From Corallincola holothuriorum (lineage in GTDB: Bacteria; Pseudomonadota; Gammaproteobacteria; Enterobacterales; Neiellaceae), in the NCBI RefSeq assembly GCF_003336225.1, contig NZ_QPID01000007.1, positions 173,501-237,500 on the forward strand: 64,000 bases of DNA, read 5' to 3'. Position numbers and translations under genes: made by a program. A model generated the notes under the pieces. That model was not told the origin of the DNA. It ran no database searches and saw only the letters and a program-made list of their open reading frames with translations. Positions 38,640-48,194 of the stretch are shown piece by piece (within the stretch, counting starts at the first letter, position 1; every line of letters begins with the position of its first letter).

Positions 38640-38703
38640 AACATCAGCCTATTGCGACAGATCAAACTAACCGATGAGTTACCTTGACGGACACTCAAAA
38701 CAA

Positions 38704-38722
38704 GTTAATGATAATCATTATC
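38704..38722 (+). promoter_or_regulatory. Near-perfect Fur box
   Basis: GTTAATGATAATCATTATC matches 18 of 19 bases of the consensus GATAATGATAATCATTATC. It lies about 60 bases upstream of ATG 38785 and within the metR downstream region. Confidence 0.88.
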
Positions 38723-38784
38723 ATTCGTATCTTTCTGTTTTTTAGATCGTTGGTTCGCGTAAATCCGACACATAGGGGCTCATT

Positions 38785-39132
38785 ATGTATCTCTCTCAAC
38801 CTGCTCAACCCTCTCTTCCAGCGGCAGTGCTTCAAGGTGAAGATAAAGATGCACAAGCTGCATTAGAAAACTGGCTTGCAACGCAACCGCTCCATCCAGG
38901 TGAGACCTCTGAACTTATGTGGTTTATTCATCTGGAGCGAATCAGCCAACTGATGCACGTGCTTACTGATGAGCAACTAGAGCACGAGCGCAGAGCTATC
39001 TGCCTACACTACGCATTCAAGCCACTGCTCGCACTGCGTGAACAAGCCAACAGCGAGATCCAGAAAAGCTACGTCAATGAACTGATGATGAACCTGATGG
39101 CGAAAGGTCGTTATTTGCATCGGCAGTGTTGA
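38785..39132 (+). CDS. Fur-box-controlled small protein of unknown function
   Basis: A 115-residue, apparently helical soluble protein with no signal peptide. It has Trp/Met-rich ELMWFIHLERISQLMHVL, EHERRAICLHYAFKPLLALRE and a tail with KGRYLHRQC. I do not recognise the family. AGGGG lies seven bases ahead of ATG 38785. An 18/19 Fur box lies 62 bases upstream, so repression by iron-loaded Fur is expected, and the protein probably acts in iron limitation. It is monocistronic, ending at a hairpin shared with the peptidase gene. Confidence 0.7.
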   Translation: MYLSQPAQPSLPAAVLQGEDKDAQAALENWLATQPLHPGETSELMWFIHLERISQLMHVLTDEQLEHERRAICLHYAFKPLLALREQANSEIQKSYVNELMMNLMAKGRYLHRQC

Positions 39133-39179
39133 ATTGCATGAACTTTTCTAACAATAAAATCAAAGCGTCAAATACAAAA

Positions 39180-39206
39180 AAGCCAGCGCTGAATAAACGC
39201 TGGCTT
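39180..39206. terminator. Hairpin between convergent genes
   Basis: AAGCCAGCG (39180-39188) and CGCTGGCTT (39198-39206) form a perfect nine-base stem; the A-run to its left makes it a strong terminator for the minus-strand peptidase gene. Confidence 0.85.
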
Positions 39207-39243
39207 AATCAAACACCGCCAGTTTAGGCTAGGATGTTAAGCA

Positions 39244-41409
39244 TTATAACAAACCGCGACGCTCTAACAGCGCTGCTGTTTTAGGGGCTTCACCACGGAA
39301 CGCTTTGTAAGTTTCCATAGGATCGATGCTATTACCGACCGACAACACATGTTTGCGGAATTTATCACCACTGGCGCGGTTTAAACCACCGCTGCGCTGA
39401 GTATACGCAAACGCGTCAGCTGCCAGGATCTCACTCCACATATAGGCGTAATAGCTAGCGGAATAGCCGCCAGGGAACGCATGGGAGAAGTAACCCGAAC
39501 GGTAGCGTGGCAATACATAATCCAGCTTAACGCCATTCTTTGCCAACGCGTCCGCTTCAAACGCGGCGACATCTTCCACCTTGCTGTCAACGGCTAATGA
39601 ATGCCACTCCATATCCAGCAAGGCCGCGGCCATGTACTCCATGGTGTCGTAACCCTGATTAAAGCTGCGTGACGCTAGCACTTTATCCAACAAGGCTTTT
39701 GGCATCGGCTCACCAGTTTTATAGTGACGAGCATAGTTCGCCAGTACCTCTGGATTTGCTGCCCAATCTTCCTGATAGGTGGATGGGAACTCAACAAAGT
39801 CACGGCTCACTGAGGTGCCAGACAAGCTTGGGTATTTCACATCAGAGAACATACCGTGCAAGCCATGGCCCAGTTCATGGAACATGGTGGTTGCATGATC
39901 ATAACTCACCAACGTTGGCTGCCCCGCGGCCGCTTTATCAATGTTCATCACGTTAACAATGACCGGCTTTGCTTCGAGCAAACCGCTTTGTTTCACAAAG
40001 GCGCTCATCCAGGCACCGCCACGTTTACCTTCACGGGCAAAATAGTCACCATAGAAGATAGCTAGGCTGCTACCGTCATCATCAAAGACTTCATACGCCA
40101 GCACATCTTCATGGTAAACAGGCAGATCTGGACGTGGCTTAAACGTCACCCCAAACAGCTTGTTCATGGTGAAGAACACGCCCTGTTCCAGTACGCTCTT
40201 GAATTCGAAGTAAGCTTTCACCTCTGATTCATCCAGCGCAAAACGCTCGGCACGCACCTGATTGGCGTAATACGCCCAATCCCACGGCTGCAGCTTAAAT
40301 GTTTCGCCTTTAGCAACGATCATTTGTTGGATCGCTTCAGCTTCACGCTCAACATTGGCAGCCACTTTTGGCACCATCGAGCTGAACATGTCACGTACCG
40401 CCTGTGGCGTTTTAGCCATGGCAGGCGCTAAACGGTAATCCGCCCAGGTGTCAAAACCGAGCAATTTAGCCTTTTCAGCACGTAATGCGGTTAACTGCTG
40501 TACCAATGGATAAGTGGCATTCTCACCCGCGATACCGCGATTAACAGACGCCTGCCATACTCGCTCACGCAACGCACGATTATCCATATTGGTCAGGATC
40601 GGCTGGCGTGTCGTATTGGTAATGTAAATCAGGTACTTGCCGTCTAAACCTTTCTCATCAGCCGCCGCTTTGAGCATGGCGATTTGGCCTTCGCTCAACC
40701 CCGCCAGCTCGTCCACACTATCAACAACCACAGCGGTTTCATCACGCTGTGCCATCAGCATTTGGCGGAAGTTGTTAGTCAGGGTCGCTTCCTGTTCGTT
40801 CAGATCACGGATCTGCTGCTGTTGCGCATCGTTAAGCTGCGCCCCAGCCATCACGAAATCACGGTGATAAACTTCTAACAGACGTAACGATTCTGCATCT
40901 AAACCGAGGCTTTCTCGCTGTTGATACAGTGCGTCAACGCGCTTAAACAGCGCCTTATTGAGATAGATATCATCGCGATGGGCAGCCATCTTAGGCGCTA
41001 ACTCACCTTGTATGGCACGAATGGTTTCGTTGCTGCTGGAGCCTGCCAAGTTATAAAACACTAGAGAAGCGCGATTGAGCAACGCACCGGTTTTTTCTAG
41101 TGCCACCAAGGTATTATCAAATGTGGCAGGCTCAGGGTTATTGGCTATGGCATCAACTTCTTGCAACTGCTCTGCCATACCTGCCACTAACGCTGGCTTA
41201 AAATGCTCGTTTTTTATCTGATCAAATTGTGGCGCTTGGTACTGCAGTGGGCTGATCGACATCAGCGGGTTAGATTCCACCACTCCGGCAACCTGTTCGG
41301 CTACTTCGACCGGCATATCTACACTTTGCGGCTGTTTCGGTTCTGACACGTCTGAGCATCCTGCTGCCACAGCAACGGCTGCAGCAAGGGTTAATAGTTT
41401 GGTTCTCAC
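39244..41409 (-). CDS. M3-family peptidyl-dipeptidase Dcp-like lipoprotein
   Basis: A 721-residue zinc peptidase. The N-terminus MRTKLLTLAAAVAVAAGCSD is a lipoprotein signal, so the enzyme is anchored in the periplasm, unlike soluble E. coli Dcp. HELGH at 511-515 gives the zinc site (family pattern HExGHGLHGMFS), and SRDFVEFPSTYQEDWA with the downstream Glu is the third ligand region. YRSGYFSHAFPGGYSASYYAYMW is the substrate-binding loop typical of Dcp. It removes dipeptides from the C-terminus of peptides. The start is a GTG with AGAGGA upstream. Confidence 0.92.
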   Translation of the reverse strand: MRTKLLTLAAAVAVAAGCSDVSEPKQPQSVDMPVEVAEQVAGVVESNPLMSISPLQYQAPQFDQIKNEHFKPALVAGMAEQLQEVDAIANNPEPATFDNTLVALEKTGALLNRASLVFYNLAGSSSNETIRAIQGELAPKMAAHRDDIYLNKALFKRVDALYQQRESLGLDAESLRLLEVYHRDFVMAGAQLNDAQQQQIRDLNEQEATLTNNFRQMLMAQRDETAVVVDSVDELAGLSEGQIAMLKAAADEKGLDGKYLIYITNTTRQPILTNMDNRALRERVWQASVNRGIAGENATYPLVQQLTALRAEKAKLLGFDTWADYRLAPAMAKTPQAVRDMFSSMVPKVAANVEREAEAIQQMIVAKGETFKLQPWDWAYYANQVRAERFALDESEVKAYFEFKSVLEQGVFFTMNKLFGVTFKPRPDLPVYHEDVLAYEVFDDDGSSLAIFYGDYFAREGKRGGAWMSAFVKQSGLLEAKPVIVNVMNIDKAAAGQPTLVSYDHATTMFHELGHGLHGMFSDVKYPSLSGTSVSRDFVEFPSTYQEDWAANPEVLANYARHYKTGEPMPKALLDKVLASRSFNQGYDTMEYMAAALLDMEWHSLAVDSKVEDVAAFEADALAKNGVKLDYVLPRYRSGYFSHAFPGGYSASYYAYMWSEILAADAFAYTQRSGGLNRASGDKFRKHVLSVGNSIDPMETYKAFRGEAPKTAALLERRGLL

Positions 41410-41649
41410 TGGAATATAGTCCTCTTAAAGGGTGTTGTATCCACCTTTATTGGCTAGCTATGCCTGTGTCTCTGCTGGACCTTAAGCACAGCGAATACAA
41501 CTTGGTACCGCCATTCATGACTGAAAAATACAGGAGTGAAGGTGCGGTTTAACCTGTTGAGCATATCCCCGCGCCTTAGTTTCAAACCTGAACTCAGATC
41601 AAATGGAAGGCTAATAACATTAAGCGGCCTACTATAGACAACGCTGCGC

Positions 41650-42402
41650 TTATTGAAAATCCCTTGTTTCCAGATACAGTTCTGCTTGCCAACGCCACCC
41701 CGGCAATCCGTTCTCGGCATCGCTGCGAGTCAATTTACCGCCTTTAGATAAACGATATAACGGCACACTAGCGGCCTCATCGACTTCACGTTGCACTTCC
41801 ATAGGCGGCTCAGGCCGCAAAAGAGGGGCGCGACGACTGACCCAGATAATTTGATCAAAGCTTGGTCGTTGTCCGATACGGTGTACCAACAGGGCATGAT
41901 CTCTGTTTAGCTCTACTTGGTAAAAGGACCCATTTTCTCCATCATGTAACGCTGTCATCAGCAACCGACTTGCGACCTTAACTGTGACCTGTTTTTTAAA
42001 TGGCTGGCCACCGCGCTCAAAATGCCCAAGATATAGCGTGGCTTGAAATTGCAACAGCTCTCCTGCCTGTAGTTGGTTTAGCGAGAACGCCTCCGGAGCG
42101 AGAGTGACCAGTTGCTGACTATTCAGTGCATTAATAAAATCGGGCGGCAAACTCTCGATATCCACTGCCATAATGATCTGATGTGCGTGTTTGCTACCAT
42201 GCAGCGGCAGATGAGAAGCATAAAAAACATCTGCCACTTTAACCAACACCATGCCGTGAATGCCTACCGAATGATCATGGCCAGCAGTCACAGATGCATG
42301 ATTTACACTACCCGCCATCGCAGAGCCACCCGCCAACAACCAGCAGATCAAAGCAACACAGCTCCCCGCCACTGCCGCGCGGCACAATTTACGCTTTCCC
42401 AT
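41650..42402 (-). CDS. Exported hypothetical protein with His-rich N-terminus
   Basis: About 250 residues from ATG 42402 (MGKRKLCRAAVAGSCV), which has GAGGGG about 8 bases upstream; the longer frame to 42588 would overlap the divergent regulator and is rejected. A signal peptide (VALICWLLAGGSAMA) precedes a His-rich segment (HASVTAGHDHSVGIHG) and a mixed beta body with several HAHQ/HGSKHAH motifs. Histidine richness suggests metal or surface binding, but no known family is recognised. It is divergent from the LysR gene at 42506, which may control it. Confidence 0.6.
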   Translation of the reverse strand: MGKRKLCRAAVAGSCVALICWLLAGGSAMAGSVNHASVTAGHDHSVGIHGMVLVKVADVFYASHLPLHGSKHAHQIIMAVDIESLPPDFINALNSQQLVTLAPEAFSLNQLQAGELLQFQATLYLGHFERGGQPFKKQVTVKVASRLLMTALHDGENGSFYQVELNRDHALLVHRIGQRPSFDQIIWVSRRAPLLRPEPPMEVQREVDEAASVPLYRLSKGGKLTRSDAENGLPGWRWQAELYLETRDFQ

Positions 42403-42505
42403 CAGATATCCCCTCACCAATTCAAACACCCACACTAATAACCATGGCGAGATTAAGCTAAAATCGAGTCCAAATCGTTTCCAATAAAGAGTTTTTAACA
42501 ACGAT

Positions 42506-43414
42506 ATGGAAATAGCAGATTTAGAGAAGTTTTTACTCATAGCCCAAACGAATAGTCTGCAGAAGGCCGCAATTACGCTTAATGTCACCCCGAGTGCTCT
42601 ATCTAAGTCATTAAAGCGCTTGGAAGCATCACTGCAGGTATCACTATTTGACCGCGTAGGAAAAAGCCTGCGGTTAAATCAACATGGTGAACAGCTTCAA
42701 CCCAAAGCCCGAGAATTAGTTGAACTGGCACACCAAACCAAACGAGCACTAAACCGCTCGTCGACGGCGCTAATATGCAGAATTGCGGCTCCAGCCATCC
42801 TTCAATATCGTTGGCTTAGCCCAATCAGTCGCTGCCTGCGTCAGCAACTTGCGGCCAGCACGCTGGAGGTCGACACACTGTTTGAACAACAGGCGTTACA
42901 ACGCCTAAAACAGGGTGACGTGCACCTTGCTTTGGTTACAGGAACCCAGCTCAAATCACTGCCGGACCATATAATGAGCCAGCCTCTCGGCTCGTTAACC
43001 ATGCAAACAGCGATCAGCCGCAACCATCCTCTGGCGCAAGCGCTGCGGGATCGCCGGTCGAACAAAGGGATATCACGGGCAGCCAATGCGGAAGAGGTTT
43101 TAAAATATCCTTTCGCGACGCCACATATATCGCCTTTTTGTGGTGAAGCCCGTGGGCAGGGATGCGATGGCTGGAATGAACAGCTGTTTCCCCGCCAAAT
43201 TGGCTGGGTCGTCAACGATTATGCGGTGATCGGGCAACTGGTGAGAAGCGGCCAGGCGGTCGCCTATCTGCCGGACTTTCTCCTTCGGGAATGGCAACTG
43301 CAACAGGTGCAGGTGACCAATTGCCCCTATACCTGCAATGAACAGATTTACCTGCTATACCACCAGCGAGCAGCTAGCTGGGTACATCAGTTAATCGAAC
43401 ATCTTTGCCGATAA
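42506..43414 (+). CDS. LysR-type transcriptional regulator
   Basis: A 302-residue LysR-type regulator with the N-terminal winged helix (MEIADLEKFLLIAQTNSLQK, TPSALSKSLKRLEASLQVSLFDR) and a substrate-binding-like C-terminal domain. Effector and regulon are unknown. It is divergent from the exported His-rich protein (41650-42402) and separated by about 100 bases, the classical arrangement for a LysR activator and its target. The stop lies just before a bidirectional hairpin. Confidence 0.9.
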   Translation: MEIADLEKFLLIAQTNSLQKAAITLNVTPSALSKSLKRLEASLQVSLFDRVGKSLRLNQHGEQLQPKARELVELAHQTKRALNRSSTALICRIAAPAILQYRWLSPISRCLRQQLAASTLEVDTLFEQQALQRLKQGDVHLALVTGTQLKSLPDHIMSQPLGSLTMQTAISRNHPLAQALRDRRSNKGISRAANAEEVLKYPFATPHISPFCGEARGQGCDGWNEQLFPRQIGWVVNDYAVIGQLVRSGQAVAYLPDFLLREWQLQQVQVTNCPYTCNEQIYLLYHQRAASWVHQLIEHLCR

Positions 43415-43452
43415 CTGACTATCAAACTTAAGAAAACACCAATCAGCCATAA

Positions 43453-43492
43453 AAAAACACCGCCTTGATGCTAACAACAAGACGGTGTTTTT
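43453..43492. terminator. Bidirectional terminator-like hairpin
   Basis: AAAACACCG with CTTG pairs with CAAG plus CGGTGTTTT, with one mismatch, around a 12-base loop. It lies between convergent LysR and CotH-like genes with A/T runs on both sides. Confidence 0.75.
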
Positions 43493-43521
43493 AGTAAACA
43501 ACAGCAGTAAGTTACGCAGCA

Positions 43522-45879
43522 CTATTCAATGCCATGCTTAGCTAACTCCTCACGCAGTGCGGCGACTTTTTGCTGCATAAACACTTTCATCGATACGTCG
43601 CCCGCATCACACAGTTCAGTCCCTGCATCCGCATCAATCGCACGACGGTCGTAGATCTGTTCGCAGCCTTGCGGATGTGCAGCGTCTGTGGCCAATACTA
43701 CCGCTTCGATCATTTCACGACGCTGTTTGAGCTTAGGCGCCAACTGGCTATCCCAATCCATCTGGGCATCAAGAATGCGCTTGATCTCCTGCAGAAGTCG
43801 GCGCTGATAGACTGCTTCAGCAAACACAATATCCCACAAAACAGGTGTCACACCTGACATCCGTTCGCTGTGCCAATCTCTTTCACCTGTGCCAGGGAGC
43901 GCATAACTACCTGCCACATTCTGAAACGCTTCGACATTACTTCCCCACGCCACTGGATGATTGTCACGGAAGTTGAAATCATAGTCGTAGGTCAAGTACG
44001 TCCACTTTTCGGTCAGAGGGTTGAGGTAGAGATAGTAGTTATTGGCAACGCGGACATAATGATCCACCGCACCGATAACGATATCAGCCGCCTGCGCACG
44101 CACAAAACCATCAATATCAAACTCTTCAGCTAAACGAGAAACACTGGGGCGTCCCTGTACAAAAGTCATGAAGTTCTGCAAATCGACTCTGGCATCAGCA
44201 ATCGACTTCTTCTTGCTCTTCATATCATAAGTGGGGCGATAAGGGGCGAACTGCGACGCCATGCCACCTTGATCGTTAATATCGCTATTCACGTAGTCAG
44301 GATTTAGGTAATTGGCCGTGCCTAACCAATCTTCTCTGTCATCAGGGTCTGACTTCTCCACACCAATTAAACAGAAATTACTATTGATGTAGCCGGAACC
44401 ATCCTCATAAGGTACACAGTTCGGGTTCGCCGCATCCGCGGTGCTGAGATCACCTCCGCCCACTTTGAACAGGTAACCATTCTCGCCGAAGTAGCGTTTT
44501 AGATAGGGCTTGTCGATAGGCTCATCCATCATAAACACGCCCATGTTGTATACCTGAGGTAATGGCCGGTCATACAGGGTTTCACCCTGCTCACCCGTGA
44601 TCACTAACTCAACACTGGCATGGGCCATACGTCCGGTCGGTACACCTGCGCTATTAAGCACGTCATGCGCTAACATTTCGCGCTGATAGCCTGGATCGTC
44701 TTTATTGAATTTAAAATAGAGTTTCTCGACGCCGTTGAATTCTCGGCCGTCATTCGCGGTTACTTCAGGCACGTCGCGACCAACACGATTATTACAATGC
44801 CCATTGTTCACAGCGGCAGGTTGACCGTCATCGTCAATACAGGCATACACGCTTTCGTCGTCATCAAACTCTTCGTCAAACTTCAATGAAAAATGGAACC
44901 GGCGAGGCTTCGCCGTCCAGCTGTCATCGTCCTGCTGATACCACTCTTCAGGCCATTGGCGACTGGTGTTTCCGCGCATCTTGAATGCCACGTGATCTAA
45001 CTGTTCGATCACATCGCCGTTATCATCAAGATACTCCAGACTGACTTCACGATAGACTTCGCTGTGGGTCCACAAATTCCACAAACTCCAGCCATGGGCA
45101 TCCCGATTGGTATAACGTGCTCGCTCGGTGTCCAGTACGAATGCCAGCCACTCTTGGGCTGTCATCGTAATGCGGAAGCGATGCAGGCGGTCTGTTGCAA
45201 AAACAGAGGCAGAATCATCCTGCTCACAACGAACAGCAATATCAACGATATTGTCACCGTCAATCACTCCCTCGCCATTTTCAATCTCACACTCTTGTCG
45301 GGCTGGATCTCGCTCAACATCAATCTCATAGTTCTGGAAATCAACCATAGCGCTCTGGAACATAAAGCGGCCATTGTGGTTGACGTCTAAAAACTCTTCG
45401 CCATTCAACGATAGCTGTACGTTAGTGTTGTCATCTAAACCAGAAATCGTTCCCGTTAAGGTTCTTTCATTCGGCGCTAGGGGGACCGCTTCGCAGCTAA
45501 CAACAATGTTTTCGATGTTAGCTTCCGCAATAACACCGCTGCCGTTCTCAACAATACAAGTCGTACGAGATGGCAGTTCACTCAAACTGATCTCATAGTT
45601 ATCACCGACTTGAAAGCGATCCGGAAAGCGAAAAGTGCCCGACAGGTCATTGGCATTACCGACGAGTACCGGCTCTGACAAACCGCCATTCAATGAAACA
45701 GTAAGCAGCCCAAAATCCGGCAACCCGGTGGCCGTGCCTGAAACAGTAAATGAATCTGGAACGGGTGGTTCGGGATCATCACCACCACCGCTACTGCCGC
45801 CGCAACCAGACATAAGCAATGCCAGTGGGGTAAGCAACAAACCCGCGCTCCCCATTTTGAATCTATTACTGTTGAACAT
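43522..45879 (-). CDS. CotH-kinase-family lipoprotein
   Basis: A 785-residue lipoprotein (MFNSNRFKMGSAGLLLTPLA, lipobox SGCGG) with a Gly/Ser/Asp/Pro linker, then two Ig-like beta domains (each with FTVSGTATGLP or RTLTGTISGLD style repeats). The C-terminal about 550 residues form a CotH-type protein kinase domain: VAFKMRGNTSRQWPEEW, RRFHFSLKFDEEF, GVEKLYFKFN and the metal-binding YDYDFNFRDN near the end. CotH family proteins are atypical kinases; some bind surface or extracellular targets. Anchoring to the envelope suggests phosphorylation or binding outside the cytoplasm. ATG 45879 has AGGAG seven bases upstream. Confidence 0.88.
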   Translation of the reverse strand: MFNSNRFKMGSAGLLLTPLALLMSGCGGSSGGGDDPEPPVPDSFTVSGTATGLPDFGLLTVSLNGGLSEPVLVGNANDLSGTFRFPDRFQVGDNYEISLSELPSRTTCIVENGSGVIAEANIENIVVSCEAVPLAPNERTLTGTISGLDDNTNVQLSLNGEEFLDVNHNGRFMFQSAMVDFQNYEIDVERDPARQECEIENGEGVIDGDNIVDIAVRCEQDDSASVFATDRLHRFRITMTAQEWLAFVLDTERARYTNRDAHGWSLWNLWTHSEVYREVSLEYLDDNGDVIEQLDHVAFKMRGNTSRQWPEEWYQQDDDSWTAKPRRFHFSLKFDEEFDDDESVYACIDDDGQPAAVNNGHCNNRVGRDVPEVTANDGREFNGVEKLYFKFNKDDPGYQREMLAHDVLNSAGVPTGRMAHASVELVITGEQGETLYDRPLPQVYNMGVFMMDEPIDKPYLKRYFGENGYLFKVGGGDLSTADAANPNCVPYEDGSGYINSNFCLIGVEKSDPDDREDWLGTANYLNPDYVNSDINDQGGMASQFAPYRPTYDMKSKKKSIADARVDLQNFMTFVQGRPSVSRLAEEFDIDGFVRAQAADIVIGAVDHYVRVANNYYLYLNPLTEKWTYLTYDYDFNFRDNHPVAWGSNVEAFQNVAGSYALPGTGERDWHSERMSGVTPVLWDIVFAEAVYQRRLLQEIKRILDAQMDWDSQLAPKLKQRREMIEAVVLATDAAHPQGCEQIYDRRAIDADAGTELCDAGDVSMKVFMQQKVAALREELAKHGIE

Positions 45880-46168
45880 CAGACACTCCTGAAAATAGCC
45901 ACCAAACGCAAACCGTTCACCATGTTAGTTTGTTGATCTCATCGCGAGATGATGACCATCAAATATACTGATGCTTGCGCCGCTTACAGCACTCTACTCG
46001 AAGGTGGAAAATATGGGGGGGAGCAACCGTCGAATGCTTGATCTTAAGAGTGTAGTTTTAGTCTCATATGAATGAATATTTGCGCTTGCTCACACTGTGA
46101 TCGCCAAGGAAGAAGAAGTCGCCTATCAGCGACTTCTGGATTAAACAACCTGCGTATTGTCTATCTAA

Positions 46169-46537
46169 TTACGCTCCACCAGGCTCACCGGTAAATTCAA
46201 CCAACAAATCTTCATCGGTGACGATTGTCTGACAGGCAAGACGGTAGGTTGGGGGGACATCATGGACTGACGCGCGCTCAGCTTCATGGGGTGGCAATTT
46301 ACCCACAGATTTAAGCACGGAACGCTCTTTGTCGGTCAGCATCACCGCCTTCACGCGATCACCATCAAGATGCGTCACCTTCACCAAACACGATCCACAC
46401 TCGCCATCACGGCATTCACAGGGGATCTTAATACCGTTCTCTTCTGCCAAACCTAGTAGGGCATTACGTTTACCAGCAACCGCAGTCACCTTTTTGTTCT
46501 TACGCATGGTCGGAGACGAAAAATAGACTGTCGCCAT
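46169..46537 (-). CDS. Plant-type 2Fe-2S ferredoxin
   Basis: A 122-residue ferredoxin: Cys42, Cys47, Cys50 (CRDGECGSC) plus distal Cys102 (RLACQTIV) form the 2Fe-2S ligand set; an additional Cys40 lies just before. Start [20 protein letters not shown]. The C-terminal 20 residues are an extension beyond a typical 95-100 residue ferredoxin. No oxidoreductase partner lies adjacent, so its donor and acceptor are unknown. The ATG has GGAAGT a short distance upstream. It is downstream of the M4-like gene on the same strand, with its own promoter likely. Confidence 0.93.
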   Translation of the reverse strand: MATVYFSSPTMRKNKKVTAVAGKRNALLGLAEENGIKIPCECRDGECGSCLVKVTHLDGDRVKAVMLTDKERSVLKSVGKLPPHEAERASVHDVPPTYRLACQTIVTDEDLLVEFTGEPGGA

Positions 46538-46682
46538 AGTGCACTTCCTTCTTCAGTGGTTCATTAAACACTGAACAGTTGCAAGGCGTGTTCCGTAGGT
46601 AACTTACTGAATAAAAAGAAAACGTATTGTATGCGAAGAGACGAATGGAGAAATTTTGTTCGATTTGGGACAATAATAACAA

Positions 46683-46710
46683 AGCCCTCGGAGGTCACGC
46701 TCCGAGGGCT
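46683..46710 (-). terminator. Rho-independent terminator of the M4-like gene
   Basis: AGCCCTCGGA (46683-46692) and TCCGAGGGCT (46701-46710) make a perfect ten-base stem; on the minus strand TTTGTTATT follows. Confidence 0.9.
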
Positions 46711-46718
46711 AAAGTAAA

Positions 46719-48194
46719 CTAGAAGCTGCCTTGGGTGGCAACTGAACCACTAGCTGGCGTAGTCAATGTGTTATTGCTACCCCCCTGCCATTCAACAGCG
46801 CCAAGATCACGCTTAATACACTTCCATTCGATGGCTTGATTAGGCGCAAAACCCGCCAATGAGGCACGCCAGGTTGGATAGTCTGTTGGCTCCAGCTTGA
46901 AGGCCTTACTCGGATCCCAGTTACCAAGTTCAGCCACATTTCCTACGGCATACACATTTTGGCCCATCTGGGTATGACCGTTCGCGCAACTAAACTCAAC
47001 CGCCACAGGCTCTGGCATTGGATCAACATCGTTGTCACAGGCTTCCACGTCCACACCGACCGCATACCAAGCTGCACAGGTCGTGTTCACGCCTTTCTCA
47101 CCATACAAGAGTTCGGCTTGCTGTACGCTAAACGCTGCATAAGTGGGCATATCCATAAAGGTATTTGAATCGAAGTTAACCCATGACTGATAAGCGATAT
47201 GGGCGCCCGTCAGATTATCGCCAAAGCCGTCCACCTGATATGTGTTACCTAGCTCATTGGTACCCGAGCCGCCTTCAGAAAGCAGATAGTACCAATGACC
47301 GATCAGAGAGCCGACGGCATAGACGCAGTTTTGGTTATCTAGCCAAGATTGGCCGCGATAAGTCGTTACCACAGGCGCACTCAAATCACGCAGTCGTGAA
47401 CTTTCTGTACCGCAGGTATACGGCACCCCGCCAGCAAAGTTGTTTTCACCTACACGATAGCTGGCATCTTCAAGATAGTGGCGCTTTACAGCCGTACCAA
47501 AAAGATCGGTAAAACCTTCGTAGAAACCCACCTCTCTGCCCGCAGCCAGATAGATTGAAGAATCCACGATATGAGTCACTTCGTGCGCGACGATGTCCAA
47601 CGTGACACGGTGAGGCTGATCACCGTTGCTGTTAGATGGCTTACCAAAGCAAATATTGTTAGAACGGGTGGATGCTTCACCGTATTGGTTACAAGTTGAA
47701 GAGATATTACCGCGGATGACGAAATTAGGATCAGCTTCAATCACACCATCCCTACCCATCAACTTATAGAAGTCTAAGGTCTTTTCCAGACTCCAGTGCA
47801 AGTCCAACAAAACGGCGGGATAAGTGGTATCAACACGCTGATCATTGTAATCAACATAGATGTTGTCATTCCAAACATTCGTTTGGTTACCATCATAAAC
47901 AACCGAGCCATTACCTATGGTGCCGTAAGATCCTCGACCACCACCAAAGCGTGATTCAAAAAGATAGCCATCTTTAGTCACCCCTTGCAACAGATAACGA
48001 ACATTGCCGCTCTCGGTATGCTCAACCTTGACGCTAAATTCTTGCAACCCGTGCTGTTGGGTATAGCCATACCCTTGTTCGTAAGTAGTAGCACTGACAA
48101 TGGGAGATAAAAAGAGTAGTGACGTGATGAACGCCAGCAAAGATTTCGACACCAAGGCACCGACACCAAATGAATAACCGCTTAACAAATTCAT
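46719..48194 (-). CDS. M4-like secreted metalloprotease with C-terminal starch-binding (CBM20-like) domain
   Basis: A 491-residue exported protein. A signal peptide (LLAFITSLLFLSPIVSA) is followed by about 140 residues, then HEVTH at about 203-207 and YEGFTDLFG at about 223-231. Together these give the zinc His pair and Glu of thermolysin (M4) family enzymes, although the usual HEVTHG/NEAFSD surroundings are altered. The C-terminal about 95 residues (VYAVGNVAELGNWDPSKAF, YPTWRASLAG, IEWKCIKRD) are a CBM20-type starch-binding module. A classical FTP-PepSY propeptide was not seen. The start is ATG 48194, with AGGAA ahead; the longer frame is not signal-like. Confidence 0.85.
   Translation of the reverse strand: MNLLSGYSFGVGALVSKSLLAFITSLLFLSPIVSATTYEQGYGYTQQHGLQEFSVKVEHTESGNVRYLLQGVTKDGYLFESRFGGGRGSYGTIGNGSVVYDGNQTNVWNDNIYVDYNDQRVDTTYPAVLLDLHWSLEKTLDFYKLMGRDGVIEADPNFVIRGNISSTCNQYGEASTRSNNICFGKPSNSNGDQPHRVTLDIVAHEVTHIVDSSIYLAAGREVGFYEGFTDLFGTAVKRHYLEDASYRVGENNFAGGVPYTCGTESSRLRDLSAPVVTTYRGQSWLDNQNCVYAVGSLIGHWYYLLSEGGSGTNELGNTYQVDGFGDNLTGAHIAYQSWVNFDSNTFMDMPTYAAFSVQQAELLYGEKGVNTTCAAWYAVGVDVEACDNDVDPMPEPVAVEFSCANGHTQMGQNVYAVGNVAELGNWDPSKAFKLEPTDYPTWRASLAGFAPNQAIEWKCIKRDLGAVEWQGGSNNTLTTPASGSVATQGSF

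Noticed and set aside
41454..41720. 88-residue minus-strand frame after the M3 peptidase
   Set aside because: Overlaps the 3' part of the better-supported exported protein gene, low-quality composition.
42403..42588. Upstream extension of the His-rich exported protein
   Set aside because: Would overlap the divergent LysR gene start; the signal peptide and ribosome-binding site support ATG 42402.
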